Origin: Bradyrhizobium sp. OK095
GTDB lineage: Bacteria; Pseudomonadota; Alphaproteobacteria; Rhizobiales; Xanthobacteraceae
Direction: 5' to 3'
Assembly: GCF_900109945.1 (NCBI RefSeq)
Contig: NZ_FOBX01000021.1
Coordinates: 1 to 64,000, forward strand
Length of the DNA: 64,000 bases
The translations under genes and the position numbers were made by a program. Below are positions 34,971 through 45,097 of the stretch, piece after piece (positions within the stretch are counted from its first letter, which is position 1; every line of letters starts with the position of its first letter). Below the pieces are notes generated by a model, which worked only from the letters and a program-made list of their open reading frames with translations, was not told where the DNA came from and did no database searches.

Positions 34971-36161
<1,191 letters not shown>

Positions 36162-36172
36162 CAAGCGATAGG

Positions 36173-36228
36173 GAATGGCGAGTAGCGAGTGGACTAGAAA
36201 CCATTCGCTATTCGCTACTCGCCACCCA
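36173..36228. repeat. Palindromic repeat between tuf and rpsJ
   Basis: GGCGAGTAGCGA (36177-36188) and TCGCTACTCGCC (36212-36223) form a perfect 12-bp inverted repeat around a 23-base loop. A related sequence, TGGCGAGTAGCGAATAG, recurs after rpoA at 51661-51677, so this is a dispersed element inserted into the ribosomal gene cluster. Confidence 0.7.
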
Positions 36229-36245
36229 CTAAGAAAGACACGGCA

Positions 36246-36554
36246 ATGAACGGCCAAAATATTCGTATCCGTCTCAAGGCGTTCGACCATCGTATCCTCG
36301 ATACGTCGACCCGCGAGATCGTGAACACGGCGAAGCGCACCGGTGCGCAGGTTCGCGGACCCATTCCGCTGCCCACCCGCATCGAGAAGTTCACCGTCAA
36401 CCGTTCGCCGCACGTCGACAAGAAGAGCCGCGAGCAGTTCGAGATGCGCACTCACAAGCGCCTGCTCGACATCGTCGATCCGACTCCGCAGACCGTCGAT
36501 GCTTTGATGAAGCTCGACCTGGCCGCCGGTGTCGACGTCGAGATCAAGCTCTAA
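36246..36554 (+). CDS. rpsJ: 30S ribosomal protein S10 / NusE
   Basis: The 102-residue S10 works in the 30S head and, with NusB and NusG, in antitermination. [19 protein letters not shown] and [20 protein letters not shown] are standard. First gene of the S10 operon; the short repeat upstream leaves little room for an L4-controlled leader of the E. coli type. Confidence 0.97.
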
Positions 36555-36607
36555 GATTTTTGGATCACGTTCGCGACTTGCGGACAGAAAGAACAGGAAG
36601 CACGCCG

Positions 36608-37321
36608 ATGCGCTCCGGAGTGATCGCACAAAAGGTCGGGATGACGCGGGTCTTTACAGAGGCCGGCGAACATATCCCCGTGACCGTGCTGAAGCTCGGC
36701 AATTGCCAGGTCTTAGGCCACCGCACTGAAGAGAAGAACGGCTACGTGGCGCTCCAGCTTGGTTCTGGCAGCCGCAAGACCGTTTACATGCCCAAGGCGG
36801 AGCGCGGCCAGTTCGCGGTCGCCAAGGTCGAGCCGAAGCGGCAGGTCGAGGAATTCCGCGTCTCCGCGGATGCCATGATCCCGGTTGGCGCCGAAATCCT
36901 CGCCGACCACTTCGTCGTCGGCCAGTTCGTCGACGTCACCGGCACCTCGGTCGGTAAGGGCTTTGCCGGCGGTATGAAGCGCTGGAACTTCGGCGGTCTG
37001 CGCGCCACCCACGGTGTGTCGGTGTCGCATCGTTCGATCGGTTCGACCGGTGGCCGTCAGGACCCCGGCAAGACCTGGAAGAACAAGAAGATGCCCGGCC
37101 ACATGGGTGTCGACCGCATCACCACGCTCAACCTCCGCGTCGTTCAGCTCGATGTCGAGCGCGGGCTGATCCTCGTCGAAGGCGCCGTTCCCGGCTCCAA
37201 GGGCGGCTGGATTCGCGTGCGCGACGCCGTCAAGAAGCCGCTGCCGAAGGATGCTCCGAAGCCCGGCAAGTTCAAGGTTGCTGGCGAAGCGGACGCTGCT
37301 CCGGCTGCGCAGGAGGCGTGA
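36608..37321 (+). CDS. rplC: 50S ribosomal protein L3
   Basis: The 237-residue L3 reaches into the peptidyl-transferase centre. MRSGVIAQKVGMTRVF and HGVSVSHRSIGSTGGRQDPG are present; the C-terminus carries an Ala-rich extension (EADAAPAAQEA). ATG 36608 follows AGGAAG; the upstream frame to 36560 is discarded. Glutamine in the GGRQ motif is the site methylated by PrmB. Confidence 0.97.
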   Translation: MRSGVIAQKVGMTRVFTEAGEHIPVTVLKLGNCQVLGHRTEEKNGYVALQLGSGSRKTVYMPKAERGQFAVAKVEPKRQVEEFRVSADAMIPVGAEILADHFVVGQFVDVTGTSVGKGFAGGMKRWNFGGLRATHGVSVSHRSIGSTGGRQDPGKTWKNKKMPGHMGVDRITTLNLRVVQLDVERGLILVEGAVPGSKGGWIRVRDAVKKPLPKDAPKPGKFKVAGEADAAPAAQEA

Positions 37322-37322
37322 G

Positions 37323-37943
37323 ATGGAATTGAAGGTCACCACCCTCGAAGGTAAGGAAGCGGGCTCCGTCCAGCTGTCCGATACCATTTTCGGTCTCGAG
37401 CCGCGCCAGGACATCATCGCACGTTGCGTGCAATGGCAGCTCAACAAGCGTCAGGCCGGTACCCACAAGGCCAAGGGCCGCGCCGAGATCTGGCGCACCG
37501 GCAAGAAGATGTACAAGCAGAAGGGCACCGGCGGTGCTCGTCACGGCTCGGCCCGCGTGCCGCAGTTCCGTGGCGGTGGCCGTGCCTTCGGTCCGGTGGT
37601 GCGTTCGCACGAAACCGGCCTGCCGAAGAAGGTCCGTGTGCTTGCTCTCAAGCATGCTCTGTCGGCCAAGGCCAAGGACGGCGATCTGATCGTGATCGAC
37701 AAGGCCGCGCTGGAAGCCGCCAAGACCAAGGCGCTGCTCGGTCATTTCTCCGGCCTCGGCTTGACCAACGCGCTGATCATTGATGGTGCCGAGCTCAACA
37801 ACGGCTTTGCCGCTGCTGCCCGCAACATCCCGAACATGGACGTGCTGCCGATCCAGGGCATCAACGTCTATGACATCCTGCGCCGTCGGAAGCTTGTTCT
37901 GACCAAGGCCGCCATCGATGCGCTGGAGGCGCGCTTCAAATGA
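37323..37943 (+). CDS. rplD: 50S ribosomal protein L4
   Basis: The 206-residue L4 lines the exit tunnel. MELKVTTLEGKEAGSVQL start, tunnel loop GTGGARHGSARVPQFRGGG. ATG 37323 is one base after the rplC stop; the end overlaps rplW by 4 bp (ATGA), indicating coupling. Confidence 0.97.
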   Translation: MELKVTTLEGKEAGSVQLSDTIFGLEPRQDIIARCVQWQLNKRQAGTHKAKGRAEIWRTGKKMYKQKGTGGARHGSARVPQFRGGGRAFGPVVRSHETGLPKKVRVLALKHALSAKAKDGDLIVIDKAALEAAKTKALLGHFSGLGLTNALIIDGAELNNGFAAAARNIPNMDVLPIQGINVYDILRRRKLVLTKAAIDALEARFK

Positions 37944-38242
37944 CGAAGAACATCGAGCCTCGCCACTACGACGTGATCCTGTCGCCGGTTGTGACCGAAA
38001 AGGCCACGATCGCCTCGGAGCACAACAAGGTGCTGTTCAAGGTGGCCGCGAAGGCGACCAAGCCGCAGATCAAGGAAGCGATCGAGAAGCTGTTCGACGT
38101 CAAGGTCAAGAGCGTCAACACGCTGGTCCGCAAGGGCAAGACCAAGATCTTCCGCGGCAATCTCGGCTCGCAGTCGAACTCCAAGCGCGCGATCGTGACT
38201 CTCGAAGAGGGTCACCGGATCGACGTGACCACCGGTCTGTAA
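37940..38242 (+). CDS. rplW: 50S ribosomal protein L23
   Basis: The 100-residue L23 sits at the tunnel exit and docks trigger factor and SRP. PRHYDVILSPVVTEKATIA and KVKSVNTLVRKGKTK are typical. It overlaps rplD by ATGA; rplB follows 12 bp later. Confidence 0.97.
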   Translation: MTKNIEPRHYDVILSPVVTEKATIASEHNKVLFKVAAKATKPQIKEAIEKLFDVKVKSVNTLVRKGKTKIFRGNLGSQSNSKRAIVTLEEGHRIDVTTGL

Positions 38243-38254
38243 GGTCGTACGACG

Positions 38255-39088
38255 ATGGCACTGAAGACATTCAATCCTACGACGCCGGGCCAGCGCCAGC
38301 TGGTCATGGTCGATCGTTCGGCGCTCTACAAGGGCAAGCCGGTCAAGGCGCTCACCGAAGGCAAGCATTCCTCGGGCGGCCGCAACAACACCGGTCGCAT
38401 CACCGTGCGCTTCCGTGGCGGTGGTCACAAGCGGACGCTGCGCACCGTCGATTTCAAGCGTGAGAAGATCGACGTTCCCGCGACCGTCGAGCGGCTGGAA
38501 TACGATCCGAACCGCAGCGGCTTCATCGCGCTGATCAAGTATCAGGACGGCGAGCAGGCCTACATCCTGGCGCCGCAGCGCCTGGCCGTGGGTGACACCA
38601 TCATCGCCGGTAACTACGTCGACGTGAAGCCGGGCAACGTCATGCCGCTCGGCAACATGCCGGTCGGCACGATCATCCACAACATCGAGCTCAAGATCGG
38701 GAAGGGCGGCCAGCTCGCCCGTTCCGCGGGTACCTATGCCCAGCTCGTCGGTCGCGACCAGGACTACGTGATCGTCCGCCTGAATTCGGGCGAGCAGCGC
38801 CTGGTGCACGGCCGTTGCCGCGGCACGATCGGCGCGGTGTCGAACCCGGATCACATGAACACGTCGATCGGCAAGGCCGGCCGAAACCGCTGGCTGGGCC
38901 GCAAGCCGCACAACCGCGGCGTTTCGATGAACCCGATCGACCATCCGCACGGCGGTGGTGAAGGTCGTACCTCGGGCGGTCGCCACCCGGTCACTCCGTG
39001 GGGCAAGCCGACCAAGGGCAAGAAGACCCGCTCCAACAAGTCGACCAACAAATTCATTCTCCTAAGCCGCCACAAGCGGAAGAAGTAA
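38255..39088 (+). CDS. rplB: 50S ribosomal protein L2
   Basis: The 277-residue L2 joins subunits and supports peptidyl transfer. MALKTFNPTTPGQRQLV start and the conserved MNPIDHPHGGGEGRTSGG near the C-terminus with its critical histidine are present. Standard length. Confidence 0.98.
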   Translation: MALKTFNPTTPGQRQLVMVDRSALYKGKPVKALTEGKHSSGGRNNTGRITVRFRGGGHKRTLRTVDFKREKIDVPATVERLEYDPNRSGFIALIKYQDGEQAYILAPQRLAVGDTIIAGNYVDVKPGNVMPLGNMPVGTIIHNIELKIGKGGQLARSAGTYAQLVGRDQDYVIVRLNSGEQRLVHGRCRGTIGAVSNPDHMNTSIGKAGRNRWLGRKPHNRGVSMNPIDHPHGGGEGRTSGGRHPVTPWGKPTKGKKTRSNKSTNKFILLSRHKRKK

Positions 39089-39100
39089 GGAACGCCGGAC

Positions 39101-39379
39101 ATGGTTCGTTCAGTCTGGAAAGGCCCGTTCGTCGAGGGTTCTCTGCTCAAGAAGGCAGATGCCGCGCGCGCGTCCGGCCGTCACGATGTCATCAAGATCT
39201 GGAGCCGTCGCTCGACGATCCTGCCGCAATTCGTCGGCCTGACCTTCGGGGTCTACAACGGTCAGAAGCACGTGCCGGTGGCCGTCAACGAGGAAATGGT
39301 CGGTCACAAGTTCGGCGAGTTCTCGCCGACCCGTACCTTCCATGGCCACTCCGGCGACAAGAAAGCCAAGAGGGCTTAA
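39101..39379 (+). CDS. rpsS: 30S ribosomal protein S19
   Basis: The 92-residue S19 binds S13 in the 30S head. MVRSVWKGPFVEGSLLKK and FGEFSPTRTFHGHSGDKK are diagnostic. Three bases separate it from rplV. Confidence 0.97.
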   Translation: MVRSVWKGPFVEGSLLKKADAARASGRHDVIKIWSRRSTILPQFVGLTFGVYNGQKHVPVAVNEEMVGHKFGEFSPTRTFHGHSGDKKAKRA

Positions 39380-39382
39380 ACG

Positions 39383-39769
39383 ATGAGCAAACCTAAGCGC
39401 GAACGGAGCCTCGCCGAGAACGAGGCCAAGGCTGTCGCCCGGATGCTTCGGGTGAGCCCGCAGAAGCTCAACCTGGTCGCCCAGCTTATTCGCGGCCGGA
39501 AGGCGGCTTCTGCGCTCGCCGACTTGCAGTTTTCGCGCAAGCGGATCGCGGTCGACGTGAAGAAGTGCCTGGAATCGGCTATCGCCAATGCCGAGAACAA
39601 TCACGACCTCGACGTCGATGATCTCGTCGTGGCGCAGGCCTTCGTCGGCAACGGCCTCGTGATGAAGCGCTTTGCCGCCCGTGGCCGTGGCCGCTCGGGC
39701 CGTGTCTACAAACCATTTTCGCAGCTGACGATCATCGTTCGTCAGGTCGAAGCCGAAGCAGCGGCTTAA
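39383..39769 (+). CDS. rplV: 50S ribosomal protein L22
   Basis: The 128-residue L22 extends a beta hairpin into the exit tunnel; macrolide-resistance changes map there. AVARMLRVSPQKLNLVAQLI and RGRGRSGRVYKPFSQLTIIV are visible. Confidence 0.97.
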   Translation: MSKPKRERSLAENEAKAVARMLRVSPQKLNLVAQLIRGRKAASALADLQFSRKRIAVDVKKCLESAIANAENNHDLDVDDLVVAQAFVGNGLVMKRFAARGRGRSGRVYKPFSQLTIIVRQVEAEAAA

Positions 39770-39787
39770 GGGACGCAGGAGCACACG

Positions 39788-40513
39788 ATGGGTCAAAAGA
39801 TCAATCCGATCGGTCTGCGTCTTGGCATCAACCGTACCTGGGATTCCCGCTGGTTCGCCGGCAAGCAGGAATACGGCAAGCTGTTGCACGAGGACGTCAA
39901 GATCCGCGAGATCCTGCACAAGGAGCTCAAGCAGGCGGCCGTCGCCCGCATCATCATCGAGCGTCCGCACAAGAAGTGCCGCGTCACCATCCACTCGGCT
40001 CGTCCGGGCGTGGTGATCGGCAAGAAGGGCGCCGACATCGACAAGCTGCGCAAGAAGGTCGCGGACATCACGTCGTCCGACGTCGTCATCAACATCGTCG
40101 AGATCCGCAAGCCGGAGCTCGATTCGACGCTGGTGGCCGAATCGATCGCGCAGCAGCTCGAGCGCCGCGTTGCGTTCCGACGTGCCATGAAGCGCGCCGT
40201 GCAATCGGCGATGCGTCTCGGCGCGGAAGGCATCCGGATCAACTGCTCGGGTCGTCTGGGCGGTGCGGAAATCGCGCGTATGGAGTGGTATCGCGAAGGT
40301 CGCGTGCCGCTGCACACGCTGCGCGCCGACATCGATTACGGCGTCGCGACCGCGTTCACGACCTTCGGCACCTGCGGCGTCAAGGTCTGGATCTTCAAGG
40401 GTGAGATCCTCGAGCACGATCCGATGGCCCAGGACAAGAGAATGGCCGAAGGCGAGACCGGCGGCGGTGGCGGTGGTGATCGTGGCGGCCGTCAGCGCCG
40501 CGACGCGGCCTGA
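39788..40513 (+). CDS. rpsC: 30S ribosomal protein S3
   Basis: The 241-residue S3 has a KH domain with VVIGKKGADIDKLRKKV and helps unwind mRNA at the entry channel. MGQKINPIGLRLGINRTWDS is standard. The C-terminus adds a Gly-rich, Arg-rich tail (GGGGGGDRGGRQRR), slightly longer than in E. coli. Confidence 0.97.
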   Translation: MGQKINPIGLRLGINRTWDSRWFAGKQEYGKLLHEDVKIREILHKELKQAAVARIIIERPHKKCRVTIHSARPGVVIGKKGADIDKLRKKVADITSSDVVINIVEIRKPELDSTLVAESIAQQLERRVAFRRAMKRAVQSAMRLGAEGIRINCSGRLGGAEIARMEWYREGRVPLHTLRADIDYGVATAFTTFGTCGVKVWIFKGEILEHDPMAQDKRMAEGETGGGGGGDRGGRQRRDAA

Positions 40514-40544
40514 GCCAGTACAGAGAATTTGAGGGCTTGAAGCC

Positions 40545-40958
40545 ATGATGCAACCTAAGAAAACGAAGTTCCGGAAGGCGCATAAGGGCCGTATCCACGG
40601 CGTTGCGTCTTCGGGCGCGACGTTGGCCTTCGGTCAGTTCGGCCTGAAGGCGGCCGAGCCTGATCGCGTCACCGCGCGCCAGATCGAGGCCGCTCGCCGC
40701 GCGCTGACCCGCCACATGAAGCGTGCCGGCCGTGTCTGGATCCGCGTGTTCCCCGACGTTCCGGTGTCGAAGAAGCCCGCCGAAGTCCGCATGGGCTCCG
40801 GCAAGGGTGCGCCGGAATTGTGGGTCGCGCGCGTCAAGCCGGGTCGGGTGATTTTCGAGATCGACGGTGTCACGGTGCAGACCGCAAAGGAAGCGCTGAC
40901 GCTCGCGGCCGCCAAGCTGCCGATCAAGACGCGCTTCGTCGAACGCATTGCGGAGTAA
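40545..40958 (+). CDS. rplP: 50S ribosomal protein L16
   Basis: The 137-residue L16 organises the A-site and factor region. MMQPKKTKFRKAHKGRIHG matches the family start. Its TAA overlaps an ATG (TAATG) of the rpmC frame. Confidence 0.97.
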   Translation: MMQPKKTKFRKAHKGRIHGVASSGATLAFGQFGLKAAEPDRVTARQIEAARRALTRHMKRAGRVWIRVFPDVPVSKKPAEVRMGSGKGAPELWVARVKPGRVIFEIDGVTVQTAKEALTLAAAKLPIKTRFVERIAE

Positions 40959-40963
40959 TGGCC

Positions 40964-41167
40964 ATGGCCCAGATGAAGATCGAAGACATCCGCGCGTTGA
41001 GCCCCGATCAGCAGGATGACGCCATCCTGAACCTGAAGAAGGAGCGCTTCAACCTGCGCTTCCAGCGTGCCACCGGGCAGCTCGAGAACACCTCGCGCCT
41101 GCGCGAGGCCCGCCGTGACATCGCCCGGATCAAGACCGTCGCCGCGCAAAAGCGCGCGAAGAAGTAA
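40964..41167 (+). CDS. rpmC: 50S ribosomal protein L29
   Basis: The 67-residue L29 lies beside L23 at the tunnel exit. KIEDIRALSPDQQDDAILNL and LKKERFNLRFQRATGQLEN are diagnostic. ATG 40964 (MAQMK) is preferred because CGGAG is 8 bases upstream; ATG 40958 would add two residues and overlap the rplP stop. Confidence 0.95.
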   Translation: MAQMKIEDIRALSPDQQDDAILNLKKERFNLRFQRATGQLENTSRLREARRDIARIKTVAAQKRAKK

Positions 41168-41180
41168 GAGGCTTACGAAG

Positions 41181-41429
41181 ATGCCGAAACGTACTTTGCA
41201 GGGCCTGGTCGTCAGCGACAAGCAAGCCAAGACCATCGTGGTGCGCGTTGACCGCCGCTTCACGCACCCAATCTACAAGAAGACGATCCGCCGTTCGAAG
41301 AACTACCACGCGCACGACGAGAGCAACGAGTTCAAGCCGGGCGACATGGTGTGGATCGAGGAATCGAAGCCGATTTCCAAGTTGAAGCGCTGGGTCGTGA
41401 TCCGGGGCGAACACAAGAAAAGCGCCTGA
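41181..41429 (+). CDS. rpsQ: 30S ribosomal protein S17
   Basis: The 82-residue S17 is a primary 16S rRNA-binding protein. MPKRTLQGLVVSDKQAKTIV and FKPGDMVWIEESKPISKLK are typical. A small stem (GCGCCGGC/CTGGCGC near 41469-41489) lies between it and rplN. Confidence 0.97.
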   Translation: MPKRTLQGLVVSDKQAKTIVVRVDRRFTHPIYKKTIRRSKNYHAHDESNEFKPGDMVWIEESKPISKLKRWVVIRGEHKKSA

Positions 41430-41512
41430 TCTGTTGGCTTTAGCCGACTGACTTCAGGGAAATGTTGAGCGCCGGCTGGGCTGGCGCATAGAGAAGAGGA
41501 CGAGGTGCATCA

Positions 41513-41881
41513 ATGATTCAGATGCAGACCAACCTCGACGTGGCCGATAATTCTGGCGCACGCCGTGTTATGTGTATCAAGGTGCTCGGGGGCTCCAAGC
41601 GCCGCTACGCCACGATCGGCGACATCATCGTCGTCTCGATCAAGGAAGCAATTCCGCGTGGCAAGGTGAAGAAGGGCGACGTGATGAAGGCCGTCGTGGT
41701 GCGCGTCCGCAAGGACATCCGCCGCGCCGACGGTTCGGTCATCCGCTTCGACCGCAATGCCGCCGTTCTGATCAACAACCAGTCCGAGCCGATCGGTACC
41801 CGTATCTTCGGGCCCGTGCCGCGCGAGCTGCGTGGCAAGAACCACATGAAGATCATCTCGCTTGCGCCGGAGGTGCTGTAA
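41513..41881 (+). CDS. rplN: 50S ribosomal protein L14
   Basis: The 122-residue L14 lies at the subunit interface. MIQMQTNLDVADNSGARRVM and GTRIFGPVPRELRGKN are standard. Its TAA shares one base with the ATG of rplX. Confidence 0.98.
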   Translation: MIQMQTNLDVADNSGARRVMCIKVLGGSKRRYATIGDIIVVSIKEAIPRGKVKKGDVMKAVVVRVRKDIRRADGSVIRFDRNAAVLINNQSEPIGTRIFGPVPRELRGKNHMKIISLAPEVL

Positions 41882-42195
41882 TGGCTGCCAAGATCCGCAA
41901 GGGTGACAAGGTCGTCGTGCTGACCGGCCGCGACAAGGGCCGCACCGGCGAAGTGTTCGAAGTGCGTCCTGACGCCGGCACCGCGCTCGTGCGTGGCATC
42001 AACATGGTCAAGCGTCACCAGAAGCAGACGCAGGCCCAGGAGGGCGGCATCATCTCGAAGGAGTCGCCGATCCAACTGTCCAACGTCGCGTTTGTCGGCA
42101 AGGACGGAAAGCCGACCCGCGTCGGATTCAAGATTCTGGCGGACGGCAAGAAGGTCCGCATCGCCAAGAGCTCGGGAGCAGAGATCGATGGCTGA
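41881..42195 (+). CDS. rplX: 50S ribosomal protein L24
   Basis: The 104-residue L24 starts 50S assembly; it has the KOW motif KIRKGDKVVVLTGRDKGRTG. It overlaps rplN by one base and rplE by 8 bp, so three proteins are translationally coupled. Confidence 0.97.
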   Translation: MAAKIRKGDKVVVLTGRDKGRTGEVFEVRPDAGTALVRGINMVKRHQKQTQAQEGGIISKESPIQLSNVAFVGKDGKPTRVGFKILADGKKVRIAKSSGAEIDG

Positions 42196-42745
42196 GGCCG
42201 CTTACACGCCGCGCCTGCGCGCGGAATACGACGCGAAGATCCGGACGGAAATGACCGAGAAGTTCGGTTATGAGAACGTCATGCAGGTTCCGCGGCTGGA
42301 CAAGATCGTGCTGAACATGGGCGTTGGCGATTCCGTCAACGACCGCAAGAAGGCCGAGAACGCCGCCGCCGAATTGACCCAGATCGCCGGCCAGAAGGCG
42401 ATCGTGACCTATTCGCGCGTCGCGATCGCGACCTTCAAGCTGCGTGAAAACCAGCCGATCGGCTGCAAGGTCACGCTGCGCAAGGCCCGCATGTACGAGT
42501 TCATCGATCGCCTGGTGACGGTCGCGCTGCCGCGCGTCCGCGACTTCCGCGGCCTGAACCCGAAGAGCTTCGATGGTCGCGGCAACTACTCGCTCGGCAT
42601 CAAGGAGCACATCATTTTCCCCGAGATCGACTTCGACAAGGTCACGGATACCCGCGGTATGGACATCACTGTCTGCACCACGGCCAAGACCGACGATGAG
42701 GCGCGGGCCCTGTTGACCGCTTTCAATTTCCCGTTCCGGCAGTGA
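42188..42745 (+). CDS. rplE: 50S ribosomal protein L5
   Basis: The 185-residue L5 binds 5S rRNA. VPRLDKIVLNMGVGDSVNDR and GRGNYSLGIKEHIIFPEI are diagnostic. ATG 42188 (MAEAAYTPRL) lies within the end of rplX. Confidence 0.97.
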   Translation: MAEAAYTPRLRAEYDAKIRTEMTEKFGYENVMQVPRLDKIVLNMGVGDSVNDRKKAENAAAELTQIAGQKAIVTYSRVAIATFKLRENQPIGCKVTLRKARMYEFIDRLVTVALPRVRDFRGLNPKSFDGRGNYSLGIKEHIIFPEIDFDKVTDTRGMDITVCTTAKTDDEARALLTAFNFPFRQ

Positions 42746-42791
42746 GACGCTGACCTAAAGCCTCTCAAACGCGGATACCCAGGAGCCAAGC

Positions 42792-43097
42792 ATGGCAAAG
42801 AAGAGTTCAGTCGAGAAGAACAACCGGCGCAAGCGGATGGCGAAGAACGCCGCCCCGAAGCGCGCGCGGTTGAAGGCGATCATCGCCGACAAGACGCTGC
42901 CGATGGAGGAGCGGTTCGCCGCGACCCTGAAGCTTGCGGAAATGCCGCGCAATTCGTCGGCCACCCGCATCCGTCTGCGTTGCGAGCTGTCGGGCCGTTC
43001 GCGCTCGAACTATCGCTTGACCAAACTGTCCCGCATCGCGATGCGCGACCTTGGCTCCAAGGGCATGGTCCCGGGCCTCGTGAAGTCCAGCTGGTAA
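42792..43097 (+). CDS. rpsN: 30S ribosomal protein S14 (zinc-independent form)
   Basis: The 101-residue S14 is the long, C-minus form: it lacks the CxxC zinc pairs and keeps only one Cys. MAKKSSVEKNNRRKRMAK and NYRLTKLSRIAMRDLGSKG are typical. Confidence 0.97.
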   Translation: MAKKSSVEKNNRRKRMAKNAAPKRARLKAIIADKTLPMEERFAATLKLAEMPRNSSATRIRLRCELSGRSRSNYRLTKLSRIAMRDLGSKGMVPGLVKSSW

Positions 43098-43111
43098 GGA
43101 GGGTCGTTTAG

Positions 43112-43510
43112 ATGTCTACGCACGATCCAATCAGCGATCTGATCACCCGTATCCGCAACGCGCAGATGCGCGCCAAGAGCAAGGTCTCCACGCCTGGCTC
43201 GAAGATGCGCGAGAACGTGCTCGAGGTCCTGAAGACCGAGGGCTACATTCGCGGTTACGCCACGCTCGAGCATTCCTCGGGCCGCAGCGAGATCGAGATC
43301 GAGCTGAAGTATTTCGACGGCGAGCCCGTCATCCGCGAGATCGAACGAGTCTCCAAGCCCGGGCGTCGTGTCTACGCCTCGGTGAAGGCTCTGCCGCGGG
43401 TCAACAACGGGCTCGGCATTTCGGTGTTGTCGACGCCGAAGGGGATCATGGCTGACCACAGTGCGCGTGAAGCGAACGTGGGCGGCGAAGTCCTCTTCAC
43501 CGTGTTCTGA
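43112..43510 (+). CDS. rpsH: 30S ribosomal protein S8
   Basis: The 132-residue S8 is a central-domain assembly protein and, in E. coli, the repressor of the spc operon at the L5 start. DPISDLITRIRNAQMRAKS and VLSTPKGIMADHSARE are present. Confidence 0.97.
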   Translation: MSTHDPISDLITRIRNAQMRAKSKVSTPGSKMRENVLEVLKTEGYIRGYATLEHSSGRSEIEIELKYFDGEPVIREIERVSKPGRRVYASVKALPRVNNGLGISVLSTPKGIMADHSAREANVGGEVLFTVF

Positions 43511-43526
43511 GAAGGATTTTTGATCC

Positions 43527-44060
43527 ATGTCACGTGTTGGCAAAAGGCCTGTGGCGGTTCCGTCCGGTGTGACCGCGACCGTCGATGGGCAGACCGTCAA
43601 GATGAAGGGGCCGAAGGGCCAGCTTCAGTTCGTCGTTCATAGCGACGTCGAAGTGAAGCTCGAGAGCGGCCAGGTCAAGGTGAACCCGCGGGTCGAGACC
43701 AATCGCGCGCGGGCGCTGTACGGTACCGCTCGCGCCCAGGTCGCGAATCTGGTCGAAGGCGTCACCAAGGGCTTCGAGAAGAAGCTCGAAATCACCGGCG
43801 TCGGTTACCGCGCCGCGTTGCAGGGCAAGAACCTGCAGCTCGCGCTCGGCTACAGCCACGACGTGGTCTATGCGATCCCGGAAGGGATCACGATCACCGT
43901 GCCGAAGCCGACTGAGATCACGGTGACCGGCAGCGACATCCAGCGTGTCGGCCAGGTCGCCGCCGAGATTCGCTCCTATCGTCCGCCGGAGCCCTACAAG
44001 GGCAAGGGCGTGAAGTATGTTGGCGAGTTTATCTTCCGCAAGGAAGGCAAGAAGAAGTAA
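43527..44060 (+). CDS. rplF: 50S ribosomal protein L6
   Basis: The 177-residue L6 binds the sarcin-ricin region. MSRVGKRPVAVPSGVTATV and the conserved C-terminal RPPEPYKGKGVKYVGE are present. Confidence 0.97.
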   Translation: MSRVGKRPVAVPSGVTATVDGQTVKMKGPKGQLQFVVHSDVEVKLESGQVKVNPRVETNRARALYGTARAQVANLVEGVTKGFEKKLEITGVGYRAALQGKNLQLALGYSHDVVYAIPEGITITVPKPTEITVTGSDIQRVGQVAAEIRSYRPPEPYKGKGVKYVGEFIFRKEGKKK

Positions 44061-44071
44061 CGGAGCCGGTC

Positions 44072-44434
44072 ATGTCGAAAGCCAAGATTACGAATGCCCG
44101 GCGCAAGCGGAGTGTGCGGCTGAAGCTGCGCCGCTCCGGTGCCGGCCGTCCGCGTCTGTCTGTGTTCCGCTCGTCGAAGCACATCTACGCCCAGGTCATC
44201 GACGACCTGAAGGGCGAGACGCTGGCCTCTGCCTCCTCGCTCGAGAAGTCGATGCGCGACGGCGGCAAGACCGGCGCCGACATCGATGCGGCGAAGGCGG
44301 TCGGCAAGCTGCTGGCCGAGCGCGCTGCCGAGAAGGGCGTCAAGGAAGTCGTGTTCGATCGCGGCAGCTACCTCTACCACGGGCGCGTCAAGGCTCTTGC
44401 CGACGCGGCGCGTGAGAGCGGGCTGAGCTTCTAA
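44072..44434 (+). CDS. rplR: 50S ribosomal protein L18
   Basis: The 120-residue L18 brings 5S rRNA to the large subunit. RPRLSVFRSSKHIYAQVIDD and VVFDRGSYLYHGRVKALAD are diagnostic. Confidence 0.97.
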   Translation: MSKAKITNARRKRSVRLKLRRSGAGRPRLSVFRSSKHIYAQVIDDLKGETLASASSLEKSMRDGGKTGADIDAAKAVGKLLAERAAEKGVKEVVFDRGSYLYHGRVKALADAARESGLSF

Positions 44435-44478
44435 CAGAATTTGAAGGTTGAGGCGTAAGCCTCTGAAGGATTGGAAAA

Positions 44479-45072
44479 ATGGCAGAACGCGAACAACGTG
44501 GTGGACGCGATCAACGCGGCGGCGGACGTGACCGCCAGCAGCGCGAGGAGCGCGATAGCGAGTTCGTCGACAAGCTCGTGCACATCAACCGCGTGGCCAA
44601 GGTCGTCAAGGGCGGCAAGCGCTTCGGTTTCGCAGCGCTGGTCGTGATCGGCGACCAGAAGGGCCGCGCCGGCTTCGGTCACGGCAAGGCGCGCGAAGTT
44701 CCCGAGGCGATCCGCAAGGCAACCGAGTCCGCCAAGCGCAATCTGACCCGCGTGTCGCTGCGCGAGGGCCGCACGCTGCATCACGACATCGCCGGCCGTC
44801 ATGGCGCGGGCCGTGTCTACCTGCGTGCAGCTCCGGCTGGTACTGGCATCATCGCGGGGGGCCCGATGCGCGCCGTGTTCGAGACGCTCGGCGTCCAGGA
44901 CGTGGTGGCAAAGTCGATCGGCTCGTCGAACCCCTACAACATGGTTCGCGCGACGTTCGACGCGCTGAAGCATCAGGATTCGCCGCGTTCGGTCGCTGCC
45001 CGCCGCAACATCAAGGTGTCCACCCTCCAGTCGCGCCGTATCGGTGGCGATGCCGAGGCGGCTGCCGAGTAA
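44479..45072 (+). CDS. rpsE: 30S ribosomal protein S5 with RGG-rich N-terminus
   Basis: The 197-residue S5 controls decoding fidelity. FVDKLVHINRVAKVVKGGKR and RAAPAGTGIIAGGPMRAVFE are standard. Residues 1-32 form an Arg/Gly/Gln-rich extension absent from the 167-residue E. coli protein but common in rhizobia, to my knowledge. Confidence 0.97.
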   Translation: MAEREQRGGRDQRGGGRDRQQREERDSEFVDKLVHINRVAKVVKGGKRFGFAALVVIGDQKGRAGFGHGKAREVPEAIRKATESAKRNLTRVSLREGRTLHHDIAGRHGAGRVYLRAAPAGTGIIAGGPMRAVFETLGVQDVVAKSIGSSNPYNMVRATFDALKHQDSPRSVAARRNIKVSTLQSRRIGGDAEAAAE

Positions 45073-45097
45073 CGGAAGCTTTTCGGAGTAGACCATG

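Noticed and set aside
42188..42195. rplX-rplE 8-bp overlap as a possible frameshift
   Set aside because: Both proteins have normal length and family starts; short overlaps are ordinary translational coupling.
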